Shown here: positions 1 to 8,084 of the stretch, in pieces
Numbering within the stretch: the first letter of the stretch is position 1
Layout of the letters: each line of letters starts with the position of its first letter
NCBI GenBank assembly: GCA_018831265.1
Contig: JAHJCO010000041.1
Location: 1 to 33,699 of the forward strand
Origin: Actinomycetota bacterium
GTDB lineage: Bacteria; Actinomycetota; Geothermincolia; Fen-727; Anoxymicrobiaceae
Length of the DNA: 33,699 nt
Direction of reading: 5' to 3'
Position numbers and translations under genes: made by a program
The notes under the pieces: model-generated
The model's input: only the letters and a program-made list of their open reading frames with translations
Told to the model about the DNA's origin: nothing
Databases searched by the model: none

Positions 1-159
1 CGCCTGGGGACGGGAGACGACGCCGCGCACGACTTCAGCGCGAAGGTGGAGTGCACCAACGGGTCCCAGATAATCGCCGAGCGTCCCATGTACTTCGATT
101 ATCACGGCTGGACCGGGGGGCACGACGTGGTGGGGGCCACCTTTCCGCAGCAAGAGTGA
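1..159 (+). CDS. C-terminal end of a WYFAEG-repeat surface protein (5' end outside window)
   Basis: The frame is open from base 1 to a TGA at 157-159 and gives 52 residues. They contain the second half of the repeat unit found in the other large proteins of this window: a degenerate DVS-like stretch, then IIAERPMYFDYHGWTGGHD and a short tail ending PQQE. Nothing upstream is visible, so the N-terminal domain and function are unknown. By analogy with the complete genes here it is probably the C-terminal part of a secreted or surface-attached protein. It ends at the close of a repeat unit, whereas two other proteins here end on the first strand of the next unit. Confidence 0.8.
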   Translation, partial: RLGTGDDAAHDFSAKVECTNGSQIIAERPMYFDYHGWTGGHDVVGATFPQQE

Positions 160-284
160 GGGGCGTCAGACGTTTTCGTTGAGCAATGGCCTGATGCTGT
201 TCGGCGTGTTCCAGCACACCGCAAACGTCGGACCCCCCGGTTCGTCCATGAGTTGATCGGGCACAACGTCATTCCATTGAGGTT

Positions 285-293
285 TGGTACACT
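285..293 (+). promoter_or_regulatory. Possible extended -10 promoter for the P-type ATPase gene
   Basis: TGG directly followed by TACACT lies about 35 bases before the ATG at 328 and reads as an extended -10 element. No convincing -35 hexamer is at the right spacing. A purine-rich GAAAGGA at 318-324 serves as ribosome binding site, close to the start codon. This is weak motif evidence only. Confidence 0.3.
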
Positions 294-327
294 TCACTCG
301 ACGCGTTCACCTTGACCGAAAGGACCC

Positions 328-2715
328 ATGGCCACGACGGCTGAAGCGCCGGGAATCGATGAGACCAGGCCCATCGTATCGGCCGGGGAGGGGCTCCCCG
401 CCGCGGAGGTCGAAAAGAGGGTCCGCCTCGGCCTGACCAACGCCGTCAAGGAGCACTCCAGCCGCTCGTACTCGAGCATCATCCGGGCCAACGTCTTCAC
501 CCGCTTCAACGCGATCCTCGGGGTGCTGCTGGTGGTCATCCTGGTCTTCGGCTCGCCAAAAGACGCCCTGTTCGGCATGGTGCTGGTGGTCAACTCCCTT
601 GTGGGCATCGTCCAGGAGGTGAGGGCCAAGTGGACCCTGGACCGGCTGACCCTGCTGAACGTTCCACGGGTCCGGGTGGTCCGGGACGGGACGGTCTCAG
701 AGGTGCCCGTGGGCGACATCGTGCTGGACGACGTCGTGGAGGTCGGCACCGGCGATCAGCTCGCCGCGGACGGGGAGATCCTCACCTCGGATGCGCTGGA
801 GCTCGACGAATCGCTGCTGACGGGCGAATCCGTCCCCGTGGTCAAGGAGCCCGGAGCCGTCGTGATGTCGGGGAGCTTCGTGGTCGCGGGCCTGGGGAGG
901 TTCAGGGCCACGGCGGTGGGCGCGGACGCCTACGCCCGGCGGCTCGCCAGCGAGGCCAAGAAGTTCCAGCTGGCCCAGTCCGACCTGCGCGACGGCATCA
1001 ACACCCTACTGCGCGCCATCACCTGGATAATGATACCGGCCGGGTTGCTCCTGCTGGTGGCCCAGCTGAAGGCGTACGGCTCCTTCGCCGATTCGGTGCC
1101 GGGCACCGTCGCCGGGCTGGTGGGAATGGTGCCCGAGGGCCTGGTTCTGCTGACCAGCATCGCTTTCGCCGTCAGCGTCATCGTGCTGGGACGCAGGAAC
1201 GTCCTGGTCCAGGAGCTTCCCGCCGTCGAGGGACTGGCCAAGACCGACGTCATCTGCCTGGACAAGACCGGGACGTTGACCGAGGGAGAGCTGGTCTTCA
1301 GCCGCCTCGAGCCGGTTGGCAGGGAGGTGGGTGTCGCCGAGGTGCTGGGGGCGTTCGGGGCCGACCCGGCATCCAGCAGCAGCACCCAGGCCGCCATCGC
1401 CGAAGCGTTCCCCCCGCCGCCGGACTACGACGTCGACGCCAGGGTGCCGTTCTCATCACAGCGGAAGTGGAGCGCGCAGAGCTACCGGGAAAAAGGAACC
1501 TGGGTCCTGGGGGCCCCGGAGGTGCTCCTCGAGCGGATCGGCGGCAGCGGGCTTGCCTCGCAGGTCACGGCCATGGCGGAGGAGGGATGGCGCGTGCTGC
1601 TGCTGGCGGAGAGCAACATGCCGCTCAGTGGGGAGGACCTTCCGGAGCACCTGGACCCTCGGGCGCTGCTGCTCTTCGAGGAGAAGATACGGCCCGACGC
1701 GGCCGAGACCCTCTCCTACTTCAAGACCCAGGGCGTCGGGATCAAGGTCATCTCGGGCGACAACCCGGCCACGGTGGGGACGGTGGCCGGGCGCACCGGG
1801 GTCCCGGACGTCGGCGAACCGGTGGACGCGAGGACGCTGCCGGAGGACGCCTCGGAGCTGGCCGGGGTGATGGAGGCCCGGACCGTGTTCGGCAGGGTCA
1901 AGCCGGACCAGAAACAGGCGATGGTGCAGGCCCTCCAGTCGAAGGGGCACACCGTGGCCATGACCGGAGACGGCGTCAACGACGTGCTGGCGCTCAAGAA
2001 AGCCGACATCGGTGTCGCCATGGGCTCCGGGTCCCCGGCCGCCCGCGGGGTGGCGCAGCTGGTCCTGCTGGACGGGAGGTTCGCGACGCTGCCGGGGGTG
2101 GTCGCCGAAGGCAGAAGGGTGATCGCCAACATGGAGCGTGTGGCGAACCTGTTCCTGACCAAGACGGTGTACGCGACACTGCTGTCCATCGGTATCGGGC
2201 TCGCGGGCTGGGCGTTCATACTCCTGCCCCGGCAGCTCACCCTGGTGAGCGCGCTCACCATCGGGGTTCCCGGTTTCGTGCTCTCCTTCGCACCGAGCAA
2301 GGAGCGCTACAGGCCGGGGTTCCTCAAGCGCGTCCTGGCCTTCACCATCCCGGCGGGACTGATCGCGGCCGCCGCCGCCTTCACCGCCGGAGCCCTCACG
2401 CACATCTATCCCTGGGTCCACCTGGACGAGTCGAGGACGTGCGCCACGGTGGTCCTTTGCATCGTCGGGCTCTGGGTGCTGGGAAGGCTCGCGCGGCCGT
2501 TGAACTGGTGGAAGGCTCTCCTGGTGATCACCATGTCGCTCGGCCTGGTGCTCGCCCTGGCGGTTCCCTTCGCCCGCGAGTTCTTCGCCCTCGACCTGCC
2601 CCCCTGGCAGGTGGGTCTGGAGACGCTCGCGATAGCCGGCGCAGCGGTCGTCGCGCTGGAGTTCATCTGGCGGATGACCGGCTGGATCGAGCGCGCCAGA
2701 CACAAGAACACCTAA
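328..2715 (+). CDS. ctpE: Cation-translocating P-type ATPase, CtpE-like
   Basis: This is a 795-residue membrane pump that couples ATP hydrolysis to cation transport. The actuator loop TGES is at residues 165-168, the phosphorylated aspartate is D312 in DKTGTLTE, and the hinge motif GDGVNDV starts at 547. The membrane helix before the phosphorylation domain carries PEGL (269-272), as in P2-type/CtpE pumps, rather than the CPC motif of copper and zinc exporters. There is no N-terminal heavy-metal domain. Several hydrophobic helices follow residue 610. The length matches mycobacterial CtpE (about 800 residues), which is linked to calcium uptake; the substrate here is inferred from that similarity. 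The stop codon lies inside a palindromic element. A small YHS metal-binding gene follows but has its own promoter-like sequence, so a functional link is uncertain. Confidence 0.9.
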   Translation: MATTAEAPGIDETRPIVSAGEGLPAAEVEKRVRLGLTNAVKEHSSRSYSSIIRANVFTRFNAILGVLLVVILVFGSPKDALFGMVLVVNSLVGIVQEVRAKWTLDRLTLLNVPRVRVVRDGTVSEVPVGDIVLDDVVEVGTGDQLAADGEILTSDALELDESLLTGESVPVVKEPGAVVMSGSFVVAGLGRFRATAVGADAYARRLASEAKKFQLAQSDLRDGINTLLRAITWIMIPAGLLLLVAQLKAYGSFADSVPGTVAGLVGMVPEGLVLLTSIAFAVSVIVLGRRNVLVQELPAVEGLAKTDVICLDKTGTLTEGELVFSRLEPVGREVGVAEVLGAFGADPASSSSTQAAIAEAFPPPPDYDVDARVPFSSQRKWSAQSYREKGTWVLGAPEVLLERIGGSGLASQVTAMAEEGWRVLLLAESNMPLSGEDLPEHLDPRALLLFEEKIRPDAAETLSYFKTQGVGIKVISGDNPATVGTVAGRTGVPDVGEPVDARTLPEDASELAGVMEARTVFGRVKPDQKQAMVQALQSKGHTVAMTGDGVNDVLALKKADIGVAMGSGSPAARGVAQLVLLDGRFATLPGVVAEGRRVIANMERVANLFLTKTVYATLLSIGIGLAGWAFILLPRQLTLVSALTIGVPGFVLSFAPSKERYRPGFLKRVLAFTIPAGLIAAAAAFTAGALTHIYPWVHLDESRTCATVVLCIVGLWVLGRLARPLNWWKALLVITMSLGLVLALAVPFAREFFALDLPPWQVGLETLAIAGAAVVALEFIWRMTGWIERARHKNT

Positions 2716-2750
2716 TACCGGTGCCAGGCACCTTAGCTCCCAGGTATTAG
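2712..2750 (+). repeat. REP-like palindromic element, copy A
   Basis: An outer inverted repeat, CTAATACC...GGTATTAG, encloses a 13-base palindrome, GGTGCCAGGCACC, at 2720-2732. The left arm overlaps the TAA stop of the ATPase gene, so the hairpin may also act as a transcript end or 3' stabiliser. A second, inverted copy lies 28 bases downstream. Confidence 0.7.
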
Positions 2751-2778
2751 TTCTCAGTGACCATCGATGGCTGCGGGA

Positions 2779-2816
2779 CTAATACTTTCAGGGTTATGTG
2801 CCCGGCACCGTATTAG
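2779..2816 (-). repeat. REP-like palindromic element, copy B (inverted relative to A)
   Basis: Read on the minus strand this starts CTAATACGGTGCCGGGCAC and ends AGTATTAG. It has the same arms and palindromic core as copy A but the opposite orientation. The two form a head-to-head pair, as in paired REP (BIME) structures. No RAYT/TnpA-REP transposase is in the window. Confidence 0.65.
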
Positions 2817-2818
2817 CG

Positions 2819-2824
2819 TATAAT
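2819..2824 (+). promoter_or_regulatory. -10 element (TATAAT) for the YHS gene
   Basis: A perfect TATAAT lies 44 bases before the ATG at 2868 and immediately after the arm of REP-like copy B. A matching -35 is not evident. Its position suggests the YHS gene is transcribed separately from the ATPase. Confidence 0.45.
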
Positions 2825-2867
2825 TGCATTGGTGACTCACGCGGCACCGCCCGAAGGGGGAGTTGGT

Positions 2868-3062
2868 ATGCCAGTTGACCCGGTATGCCGGAAGGAGCTC
2901 GATCCCCTGCGCGCCTCGGCTACAGCCTCTTACAAGGGGCACACGCTGTACTTCTGCTCTCTGCGCTGCAAGGACGAGTTCCAGAGAAACCCCGGCATGT
3001 TCATCCGGGGCGCGACCTCGGAGAAGAAGAAAGAGGGATTCCTCAAGCGCGTCTTCAGGTAG
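2868..3062 (+). CDS. YHS-domain metal-binding protein (64 aa)
   Basis: This small protein begins MPVDPVCRKEL and carries the YHS pattern: C7 in DPVC, then a YKG(H)TLYFCS strand with C30, C34 and F38, ending in a lysine-rich tail. YHS domains bind metal ions through these cysteines and occur next to, or fused to, heavy-metal ATPases and oxygenases. The start at 2868 is preferred over an in-frame TTG at 2829 because an AAGGGGGAG ribosome binding site (2854-2862) sits five bases before this ATG. The protein is likely cytoplasmic. It may deliver or buffer metal for the upstream pump, but that rests only on proximity. Confidence 0.8.
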   Translation: MPVDPVCRKELDPLRASATASYKGHTLYFCSLRCKDEFQRNPGMFIRGATSEKKKEGFLKRVFR

Positions 3063-3091
3063 TCCGTCTGAACTCCGGTTTGAGGCCTGTA

Positions 3092-3120
3092 AGTAAAACG
3101 CTTTAACGAGCGTCTTTACT
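3092..3120 (+). terminator. Hairpin after the YHS gene
   Basis: AGTAAAACGCT pairs with AGCGT-C-TTTACT around a six-base loop, giving an 11-bp stem with one bulged C. Its right arm carries TTT and it lies 30 bases after the YHS stop. It is a plausible terminator separating this gene from the secreted protein at 3176. There is no long T run. Confidence 0.4.
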
Positions 3121-3175
3121 ACTGCCGATACTCGAAGTATAAGACGGGCTTCGCTACTTTTCCGGGGTGGTTCAG

Positions 3176-6100
3176 ATGGGTGGTGCCAGGTTCAAGCGGC
3201 TCCTTGCCGCCGTGGTCCTCGCGATCTTCATCCTGTCGGCGGGGGGCGCTTCCGTGCATGGCGCGGGTGTCTCCGGCGCAGGCCTGGACGTCGCTATCAC
3301 GGTGACAGAGAGGGCCGGTACTGCCCGGGTCGCCGAGCCCGTGACGGTCGGCGTGCCACTGTCCCGGGCCGCCGACATCCGGGGCGGGGACGGGCTCAGG
3401 CTCCTTGCACCGGACGGAGGCGTCCTGCCCGCGCAGTTCACTGTCACAGCCCGCTGGGGAGGGGGTCCCGACGACCCCGCGCTCCCGGTCAAGTGGGTGC
3501 TCGTGGACTTCCAGGCCGACGTAGCCGCCCGGGCCTCGGCCGTCTACCGCCTGGTCGACGGGGGGGCCGCCACGCCCGGCACCAGCCTGGCCGTGACCAG
3601 GAACGACTCCGACATTCTCACGATATCGACCGGTCCGGCGCGCTTCTCCTTCAGCAAGAAGAGGTTCAGCCTGTTCGAGACCGTGACCGTGGGGTCATCG
3701 ACCCTCGTGGCCGCCGGAAGTGACTCCGGGGTCGTCGCGGTCGAACCGGGCGGCGGCAGGTACCTGTCGGCGGCCGGGGCGCCGGAGGAGGTGGCCCTGG
3801 AGACCGACGGGGCGATGCGCAAGACGGTCCGCGTCCGGGGCGGGCTGTACGGCCCCACGGGCGAGCTTCTCGATTGCACCGCAAGGATATCGCTGTTCGC
3901 GGACAGAACCGACGCGAAGGTGCAACTCACGGTCCGTAACCGCAGGGACCCCCAGGTCTCCGAGGGCCAGCCGCTCTGCTGCGAGATAGGGTGCCCCAAC
4001 AGCGCGGCGTTCTCCGAGCTGTTCCTGGTCCTGGACGGCCCCGGCGCGGGAGGGCCGTCCCGCCTGGGCGGCTCCGGTGTGGACGCGCTCACATCATCCG
4101 GCACCCTGGAGATCTACCAGGACTCAAACGGCGGTGACTCCTGGGCGAGGCACCGCGGCAGCAACCCGCGCCCCCAGAGCTACGTATCCTTCAGAGGGTA
4201 CCGGGTCTACCGGGACGGTGGGCAGGTAGCCGGCGGTGACAGGCCGAGTCCCTGGATGGGAGTCGGAGGCGCCGGCGGAGCCGTCGCGGCCTCGGTGCGC
4301 GGCTTCTGGCAGAACTACCCGAAGGCCCTGGAAGCCACGGCCGGCCTGCTGGAGGTCGCCCTGTTCCCGGATCGGTACGGCGGCGATTACTCGTTCAGGC
4401 CCGGAGAGCAGAAGACTCACGAGGTTCTGTACTCCTTCGGTTCGTCGTGGAATGCAGGTATGGGGGACAGGGCGCTTGCCTTCCAGGAGCCGCTCCTCGC
4501 CCGCGCCGGCCCCGAGTACTACCTGGCGACCGGAGCCCTGGGAAGGGTGGCCCCGGTCAGCGGTGATGGGGAGGCCGCGGCGTACGAGCAGCTGAACCGC
4601 GCCACCCTGGACGGGCAGGACAACAACCTTCTCAAGGCGATCGAGGACACCGACTTCTACTCTTGGCAGGACTACGGCGAGGTCCCCATCGACTACGAGG
4701 ACGGGGGAACCGGCTCGTTCAACGACAAGTACAACTTCTCCGTGGGCCTGGCCCTGCAGTTCGCCAGGGGCGGGGACCCGCGCTGGCTCGACCTCGCGGT
4801 GGCGGGCGCACGTCACACCGCGGACCTCGACGTCATCCATACGAGCGGGACCCCGGACAACTGGTGGGAGCTCGGCTTCTTCGGGCACTGCTACCACGAC
4901 GAGGACAACAACCTGAACCCCAACCGCAACTTCGGCATGCCGCACCCGGACCTGGTCTTCGGGGCGCCGGGCCTGTTCCTTCTCTACAACATGACCGGCG
5001 ACCCGGTCATGCGGCAGACCGCCGTCGAGGTGAGCGAGAACATCCACTACAGGTTCGAGAACTCCTTCGGGCGGGGGAACGGGGAAGGCTACGCCAACGC
5101 CCCTGACTACGAGAACGACTGCGAGTCGGGCAGGCCTTTCGCCCACGGGCTGTGGGTGATGGTCGAGGCGTACCGGGCCACCGGGGACGCGCGCTACCTG
5201 GGCACGGCCGAGTGGATTATCCAGAACTCCCACCTGGCCGTTGACCCGTTCCTGACCGCCCCGGTGCCGGGCGACCGCCGCTCCACCAAGCTGTTCGTCT
5301 GGGACCTTCTCGCCTCGTCCCTGGGGAGGTACCTCGACCTGTGCGCCGAGATCGGGCGCGCCGACGGGAGCGGCGCCCGCGAGCAACTGCTGGCCATGGC
5401 CGACCAGGAGACCCGCTACATGTGGAAGGTGGACGAGCGCGGCAACTGCGGTGTTCCCTACGCCTGGATGCGCGACGGGACGCCGTGGGGCTGGGAGGAC
5501 TACGAGGTGCAGGTCAACGTCTGCAACTGGCACCTGCTGACCGCGGACGCGCTGGCCTACGCGGTAGCCTACGGGGGCGACCCGGCGATGCTGGACAGGG
5601 CCGCCGAAGCGTTCAAGACCGGCTCGAACCCCGACATCGAGTACTATGCGCCGTCCTACACCGCCACCAAGGAGGCGACCAACAGCGCCAACTTCGGCAT
5701 GGTGTACATGAGCGCGAGGGGCATGCAGCCAGGAGGAGAGCCGCAGTTCAACGAGTGGCTGTGCCTGCAGAACGCGGGGGACTCGCCCGCGACGGCCAAC
5801 GTCCGCTACCTCATGGGTGACGGTGACGAGGTACTCAAGGACGTGGAGGTGCCCGCGCACTCGAGGCGCACCGTGGACGTGAACTCCGAGGTCGGATACG
5901 GCCGGGACGTCTCCGCCACCGTGTCGAGCGACCGGCCGCTGGTGGTTGAGAGGCCGATGTACTTCGACTATCACGGGGCAATGGCCGGGGGGCACGACTC
6001 GGTGGGGGCGGCCGGGCCCGCCCTTTCCTGGTACTTCGCGGAGGGATGCACCCGGGACGGGTTCGAGGAGTGGCTCACGGTATCGAACCCCGGTGACGCG

Positions 6101-7015
6101 GATGCCCACCTGAAGATCACCTACATGCTGGGCGACGGTTCCCAGCGCGTGCAGGAGGTGGACGCCCGCGCCGCAGGCAGGACCACCATCGACGTGAACG
6201 CCTTCGTGGGCCCGGGCCAGGACGTCTCGGCCCTGGTGGAGTCCGGGAACCCGGTCATAGTCGAGCGGCCCATGTACTTCGATTACCACGGCTGGAGCGG
6301 TGGGCATGACTCGCTCGGTGTCGAGGCGCCGTCTACCTCCTGGTACTTCGGCGAGGGGACCACGAGGTCCAACCCCACCGACGGGTACTTCGAGCAGTGG
6401 CTGTGCCTGCAGAACCCGGGTGGCACCCCGGCGCGCGCGGACGTGACCTACCTGCTGGATTCCGGCGAGCCGGTGTCCAGGAGCTACGACCTGGCGCCCG
6501 GGAGCCGCGGCACCGTCAACGTCAACTCGGAGGTGGGGCCCGACCACGACGTCTCCACGGTAGTGCGCTCCGACGTTCCCATAGTCGCCGAAAGACCCCT
6601 CTACTTTCTCTTCCGGGGCGCCGTGGACGGCGGCGACGTCTCGATGGGGGCGGCGGCTCCCCGCACCGAGACGTACTTCGCCGAGGGCTGCACGCGCGAC
6701 GGGTTCAACACCTGGCTCTGCCTGGCGAACCCGGGGGAAGAGCCGGCCACGGTCACGGTGGAATACTTCACCGGCACGGGGAGGACCCTGTCCAGGGAGG
6801 TGACGGTGCAGCCCGGCACGCGGAGCACGGTGGACGTGAACCTGGACGTCGGCGCGGGTGAGGACGTGAGCATCAGGGTGTCATCCTCGGGAGAGTTCCT
6901 GGCAGAGAGGCCGGTCTACTTCAACTACCACGGCCGCTGGGCGGGCGGCCACACCTCCAGCGGTGCGGCGTCGCCCCTGGCCGAGTGGCACTTCGCCGAG
7001 GGCTGCACCCGCTGA
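3176..7015 (+). CDS. Secreted YetA/rhamnogalacturonan-lyase-like protein with C-terminal WYFAEG repeats
   Basis: This protein has 1279 residues. A signal peptide (about 1-30) is followed by a beta domain rich in VAEPVTVGVPL and KWVLVDFQADV strings. These resemble the N-terminal domain of the PcRGLX/YetA family of exo-rhamnogalacturonan lyases. Residues about 440-850 look like an alpha/alpha-barrel with aromatic motifs (WWELGFFGHCYHDEDN, NFGMPHPDLVFG), typical of polysaccharide-active barrels. From Q857 come four repeat units, with unit starts near W952, W1056 and Y1167. The protein stops at W1271-HFAEGCTR, the opening strand of a fifth unit. I start it at ATG 3176 because GGGGTGG (3164-3170) is well spaced; a GTG at 3167 is also in frame. 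A role in degrading or binding acidic polysaccharide outside the cell is inferred; catalytic residues could not be assigned. Confidence 0.75.
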   Translation: MGGARFKRLLAAVVLAIFILSAGGASVHGAGVSGAGLDVAITVTERAGTARVAEPVTVGVPLSRAADIRGGDGLRLLAPDGGVLPAQFTVTARWGGGPDDPALPVKWVLVDFQADVAARASAVYRLVDGGAATPGTSLAVTRNDSDILTISTGPARFSFSKKRFSLFETVTVGSSTLVAAGSDSGVVAVEPGGGRYLSAAGAPEEVALETDGAMRKTVRVRGGLYGPTGELLDCTARISLFADRTDAKVQLTVRNRRDPQVSEGQPLCCEIGCPNSAAFSELFLVLDGPGAGGPSRLGGSGVDALTSSGTLEIYQDSNGGDSWARHRGSNPRPQSYVSFRGYRVYRDGGQVAGGDRPSPWMGVGGAGGAVAASVRGFWQNYPKALEATAGLLEVALFPDRYGGDYSFRPGEQKTHEVLYSFGSSWNAGMGDRALAFQEPLLARAGPEYYLATGALGRVAPVSGDGEAAAYEQLNRATLDGQDNNLLKAIEDTDFYSWQDYGEVPIDYEDGGTGSFNDKYNFSVGLALQFARGGDPRWLDLAVAGARHTADLDVIHTSGTPDNWWELGFFGHCYHDEDNNLNPNRNFGMPHPDLVFGAPGLFLLYNMTGDPVMRQTAVEVSENIHYRFENSFGRGNGEGYANAPDYENDCESGRPFAHGLWVMVEAYRATGDARYLGTAEWIIQNSHLAVDPFLTAPVPGDRRSTKLFVWDLLASSLGRYLDLCAEIGRADGSGAREQLLAMADQETRYMWKVDERGNCGVPYAWMRDGTPWGWEDYEVQVNVCNWHLLTADALAYAVAYGGDPAMLDRAAEAFKTGSNPDIEYYAPSYTATKEATNSANFGMVYMSARGMQPGGEPQFNEWLCLQNAGDSPATANVRYLMGDGDEVLKDVEVPAHSRRTVDVNSEVGYGRDVSATVSSDRPLVVERPMYFDYHGAMAGGHDSVGAAGPALSWYFAEGCTRDGFEEWLTVSNPGDADAHLKITYMLGDGSQRVQEVDARAAGRTTIDVNAFVGPGQDVSALVESGNPVIVERPMYFDYHGWSGGHDSLGVEAPSTSWYFGEGTTRSNPTDGYFEQWLCLQNPGGTPARADVTYLLDSGEPVSRSYDLAPGSRGTVNVNSEVGPDHDVSTVVRSDVPIVAERPLYFLFRGAVDGGDVSMGAAAPRTETYFAEGCTRDGFNTWLCLANPGEEPATVTVEYFTGTGRTLSREVTVQPGTRSTVDVNLDVGAGEDVSIRVSSSGEFLAERPVYFNYHGRWAGGHTSSGAASPLAEWHFAEGCTR

Positions 7016-7017
7016 CC

Positions 7018-7080
7018 GGGAATTAACCTCAACCATCTTTTCCCAAGGCGGTGGGAAAAGATGGTTGAGGTGTTTTCCCA
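7018..7080. repeat. Paired fixed-loop hairpins, cluster 1
   Basis: Two small hairpins face each other. On the minus strand, 7018-7044 has stem GGGAA/TTCCC. On the plus strand, 7052-7080 has stem TGGGAAAA/TTTTCCCA. Both loops contain TGGTTGAGGT in their own orientation. Because they are inverted, the whole can refold as one 20-bp hairpin (7026-7045 with 7052-7071). The cluster fills the gap between two convergent genes. Confidence 0.75.
7026..7071. terminator. Likely bidirectional terminator hairpin
   Basis: This is a perfect 20-bp stem with a six-base loop (AGGCGG), followed on the plus strand by GTTTTCCC. It sits between the stop codons of the convergent genes ending at 7015 and 7081. The stem contains ATCTTTT runs on both strands. 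Termination is inferred from stem strength and position. Confidence 0.6.
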
Positions 7081-7935
7081 CTAGCCCACGACCTCCATGT
7101 CTATGCTGTTCTTGCCGGTCTGCTTGACCTCGTACATCAGCCTGTCACCCTCCTTGAGCATCTCATCCACGCTCACGGGCGCTTCCAGGAACGCCACGAG
7201 CCCGATGCTGGCGGTCACCGGCCAGCCCCGCCCCTTCATGGCGTCTGCGATCGATGCCTTCAAGCGGTGGGCGACCAGGGCGCAGGAGGCGGGGTCCGCC
7301 TCCGGCAGCAGCACCGCGAACTCGTCCCCGCCCAGCCTTCCGATGATGTCGTTCGCGCGAAGGCTCTCCTGCATCAACGTCGAGGCGAGCTTCAACACCT
7401 CGTCACCCTGGTCGTGCCCGCAGGTATCGTTGACCTGCTTGAAGTTGTCCAGGTCGAGGTAGGCGAGCCCGAACGGGTGGTCGTAGCGACGGGCGCGCTC
7501 CAGCTCGAACTCGGCCAGGGCACAGAAGAAGCGGCGGTTGTTCAGGCCCGTGAGGGTGTCCGTCCTGGATAGCGCCTGTTCGCGCTTGAAGGCGGCCTTC
7601 AACCGGTCGAGCAGCATCACGAAGACGACGAAGAAGCCGAGGGGAGCCAGGTAGGTCCATGTCAGGACGAGCCGGTCGGTGGCCCCGTAACCCCAGATCG
7701 CGTCCGTGGTCACCAGCGACGCCGCGCTGAGAACCGAGACGATGAGGCCGTACAGGGACCCCGCGTACCAGGCGGCTACCAGGATGGGGAGAAGGTAGAA
7801 GAGCGAGGAGGTCACCTCGGTTCCGCTGAAGTAGTCGACCACCCCGACCGCGGCCACGACCGTCAGGCACACCGCGAACACGGCCCACGGCTTCTGCCTG
7901 TCGAGGAAGTCGTCGATCCTGTTGATCAGGCTCAT
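7081..7935 (-). CDS. Membrane-anchored diguanylate cyclase (GGDEF)
   Basis: This 284-residue protein makes the second messenger cyclic di-GMP from two GTP. The N-terminal third is hydrophobic with about four membrane helices (roughly 18-37, 45-62, 63-80 and 97-116) and could sense membrane or envelope state. A GGDEF domain follows, opening with DTLTGLNNRRFF. The active-site GGDEF (202-206) is intact. An RAND motif five residues upstream is a complete RxxD inhibitory site, so product inhibition is expected. The ATG at 7935 is chosen over an upstream TTG. Its ribosome binding site GAGGTG lies in the loop of a hairpin whose stem includes part of the start codon (7934-7964), which suggests control of translation by RNA folding. 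The gene is divergent from the TfoX-like gene. Confidence 0.92.
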   Translation of the reverse strand: MSLINRIDDFLDRQKPWAVFAVCLTVVAAVGVVDYFSGTEVTSSLFYLLPILVAAWYAGSLYGLIVSVLSAASLVTTDAIWGYGATDRLVLTWTYLAPLGFFVVFVMLLDRLKAAFKREQALSRTDTLTGLNNRRFFCALAEFELERARRYDHPFGLAYLDLDNFKQVNDTCGHDQGDEVLKLASTLMQESLRANDIIGRLGGDEFAVLLPEADPASCALVAHRLKASIADAMKGRGWPVTASIGLVAFLEAPVSVDEMLKEGDRLMYEVKQTGKNSIDMEVVG

Positions 7936-7964
7936 GCAAAAACACCTCAAACCATTTCTTGCAT
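7934..7964 (-). repeat. Fixed-loop hairpin 2a, overlapping the cyclase start codon
   Basis: Read on the minus strand, the stem ATGCAAGAA/TTTTTGCAT closes a loop with TGGTTTGAGGTG. GAGGTG is the ribosome binding site of the cyclase gene, and the AT of its start codon lies in the 3' stem arm. Confidence 0.7.
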
Positions 7965-7969
7965 TATCC

Positions 7970-7998
7970 TGAAAGAATACCTCAAACCACTTCTTTCA
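7970..7998 (-). repeat. Fixed-loop hairpin 2b
   Basis: The stem TGAAAGAA/TTCTTTCA is a perfect 8 bp. On the minus strand the loop contains GTGGTTTGAGGTA. It shares the loop of hairpin 2a but has a different stem, and it lies in the leader of the cyclase gene. Confidence 0.7.
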
Positions 7999-8028
7999 CA
8001 ATCGAGTACTATCTTTAGAAGGGGTTCG

Positions 8029-8057
8029 TGCAAGTTTTGGTCTGAGGTAATCTTGCA
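8029..8057 (+). repeat. Fixed-loop hairpin 2c
   Basis: The stem TGCAAG/CTTGCA surrounds TTTTGGTCTGAGGTAAT on the plus strand. Orientation is opposite to 2a and 2b. The TGCAAG stem matches hairpin 2a, so the two could also pair with each other at long range. It lies upstream of the TfoX-like gene. Confidence 0.7.
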
Positions 8058-8071
8058 GAGGTAATCTTGCA
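8044..8071 (+). repeat. Tandem 14-base duplication
   Basis: GAGGTAATCTTGCA occurs twice in direct succession (8044-8057 and 8058-8071). The 3' half of hairpin 2c is thereby doubled, giving the left stem arm two alternative partners just before the ribosome binding site of the gene at 8085. Confidence 0.8.
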
Positions 8072-8084
8072 TAAGGGAGGGGCG

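Noticed and set aside
328..2715. KdpB or copper-exporting ATPase
   Set aside because: There is no CPC motif or N-terminal metal domain, no KdpA/C neighbours, and the length (795) and PEGL motif fit CtpE-like pumps better.
630..2750. Long second plus-strand frame inside the ATPase gene
   Set aside because: Its Arg/Gly-rich translation is a frame-shifted shadow. The ATPase frame carries all P-type motifs.
4124..6547. Long open frame on the minus strand opposite the YetA-like gene
   Set aside because: It lies wholly opposite a gene with clear domain and repeat conservation, has a Pro/Arg/His/Val-rich composition typical of antisense frames in GC-rich DNA, and lacks a ribosome binding site. The same holds for 1456-2703, 21274-22539 and 25058-26479 on the minus strand.
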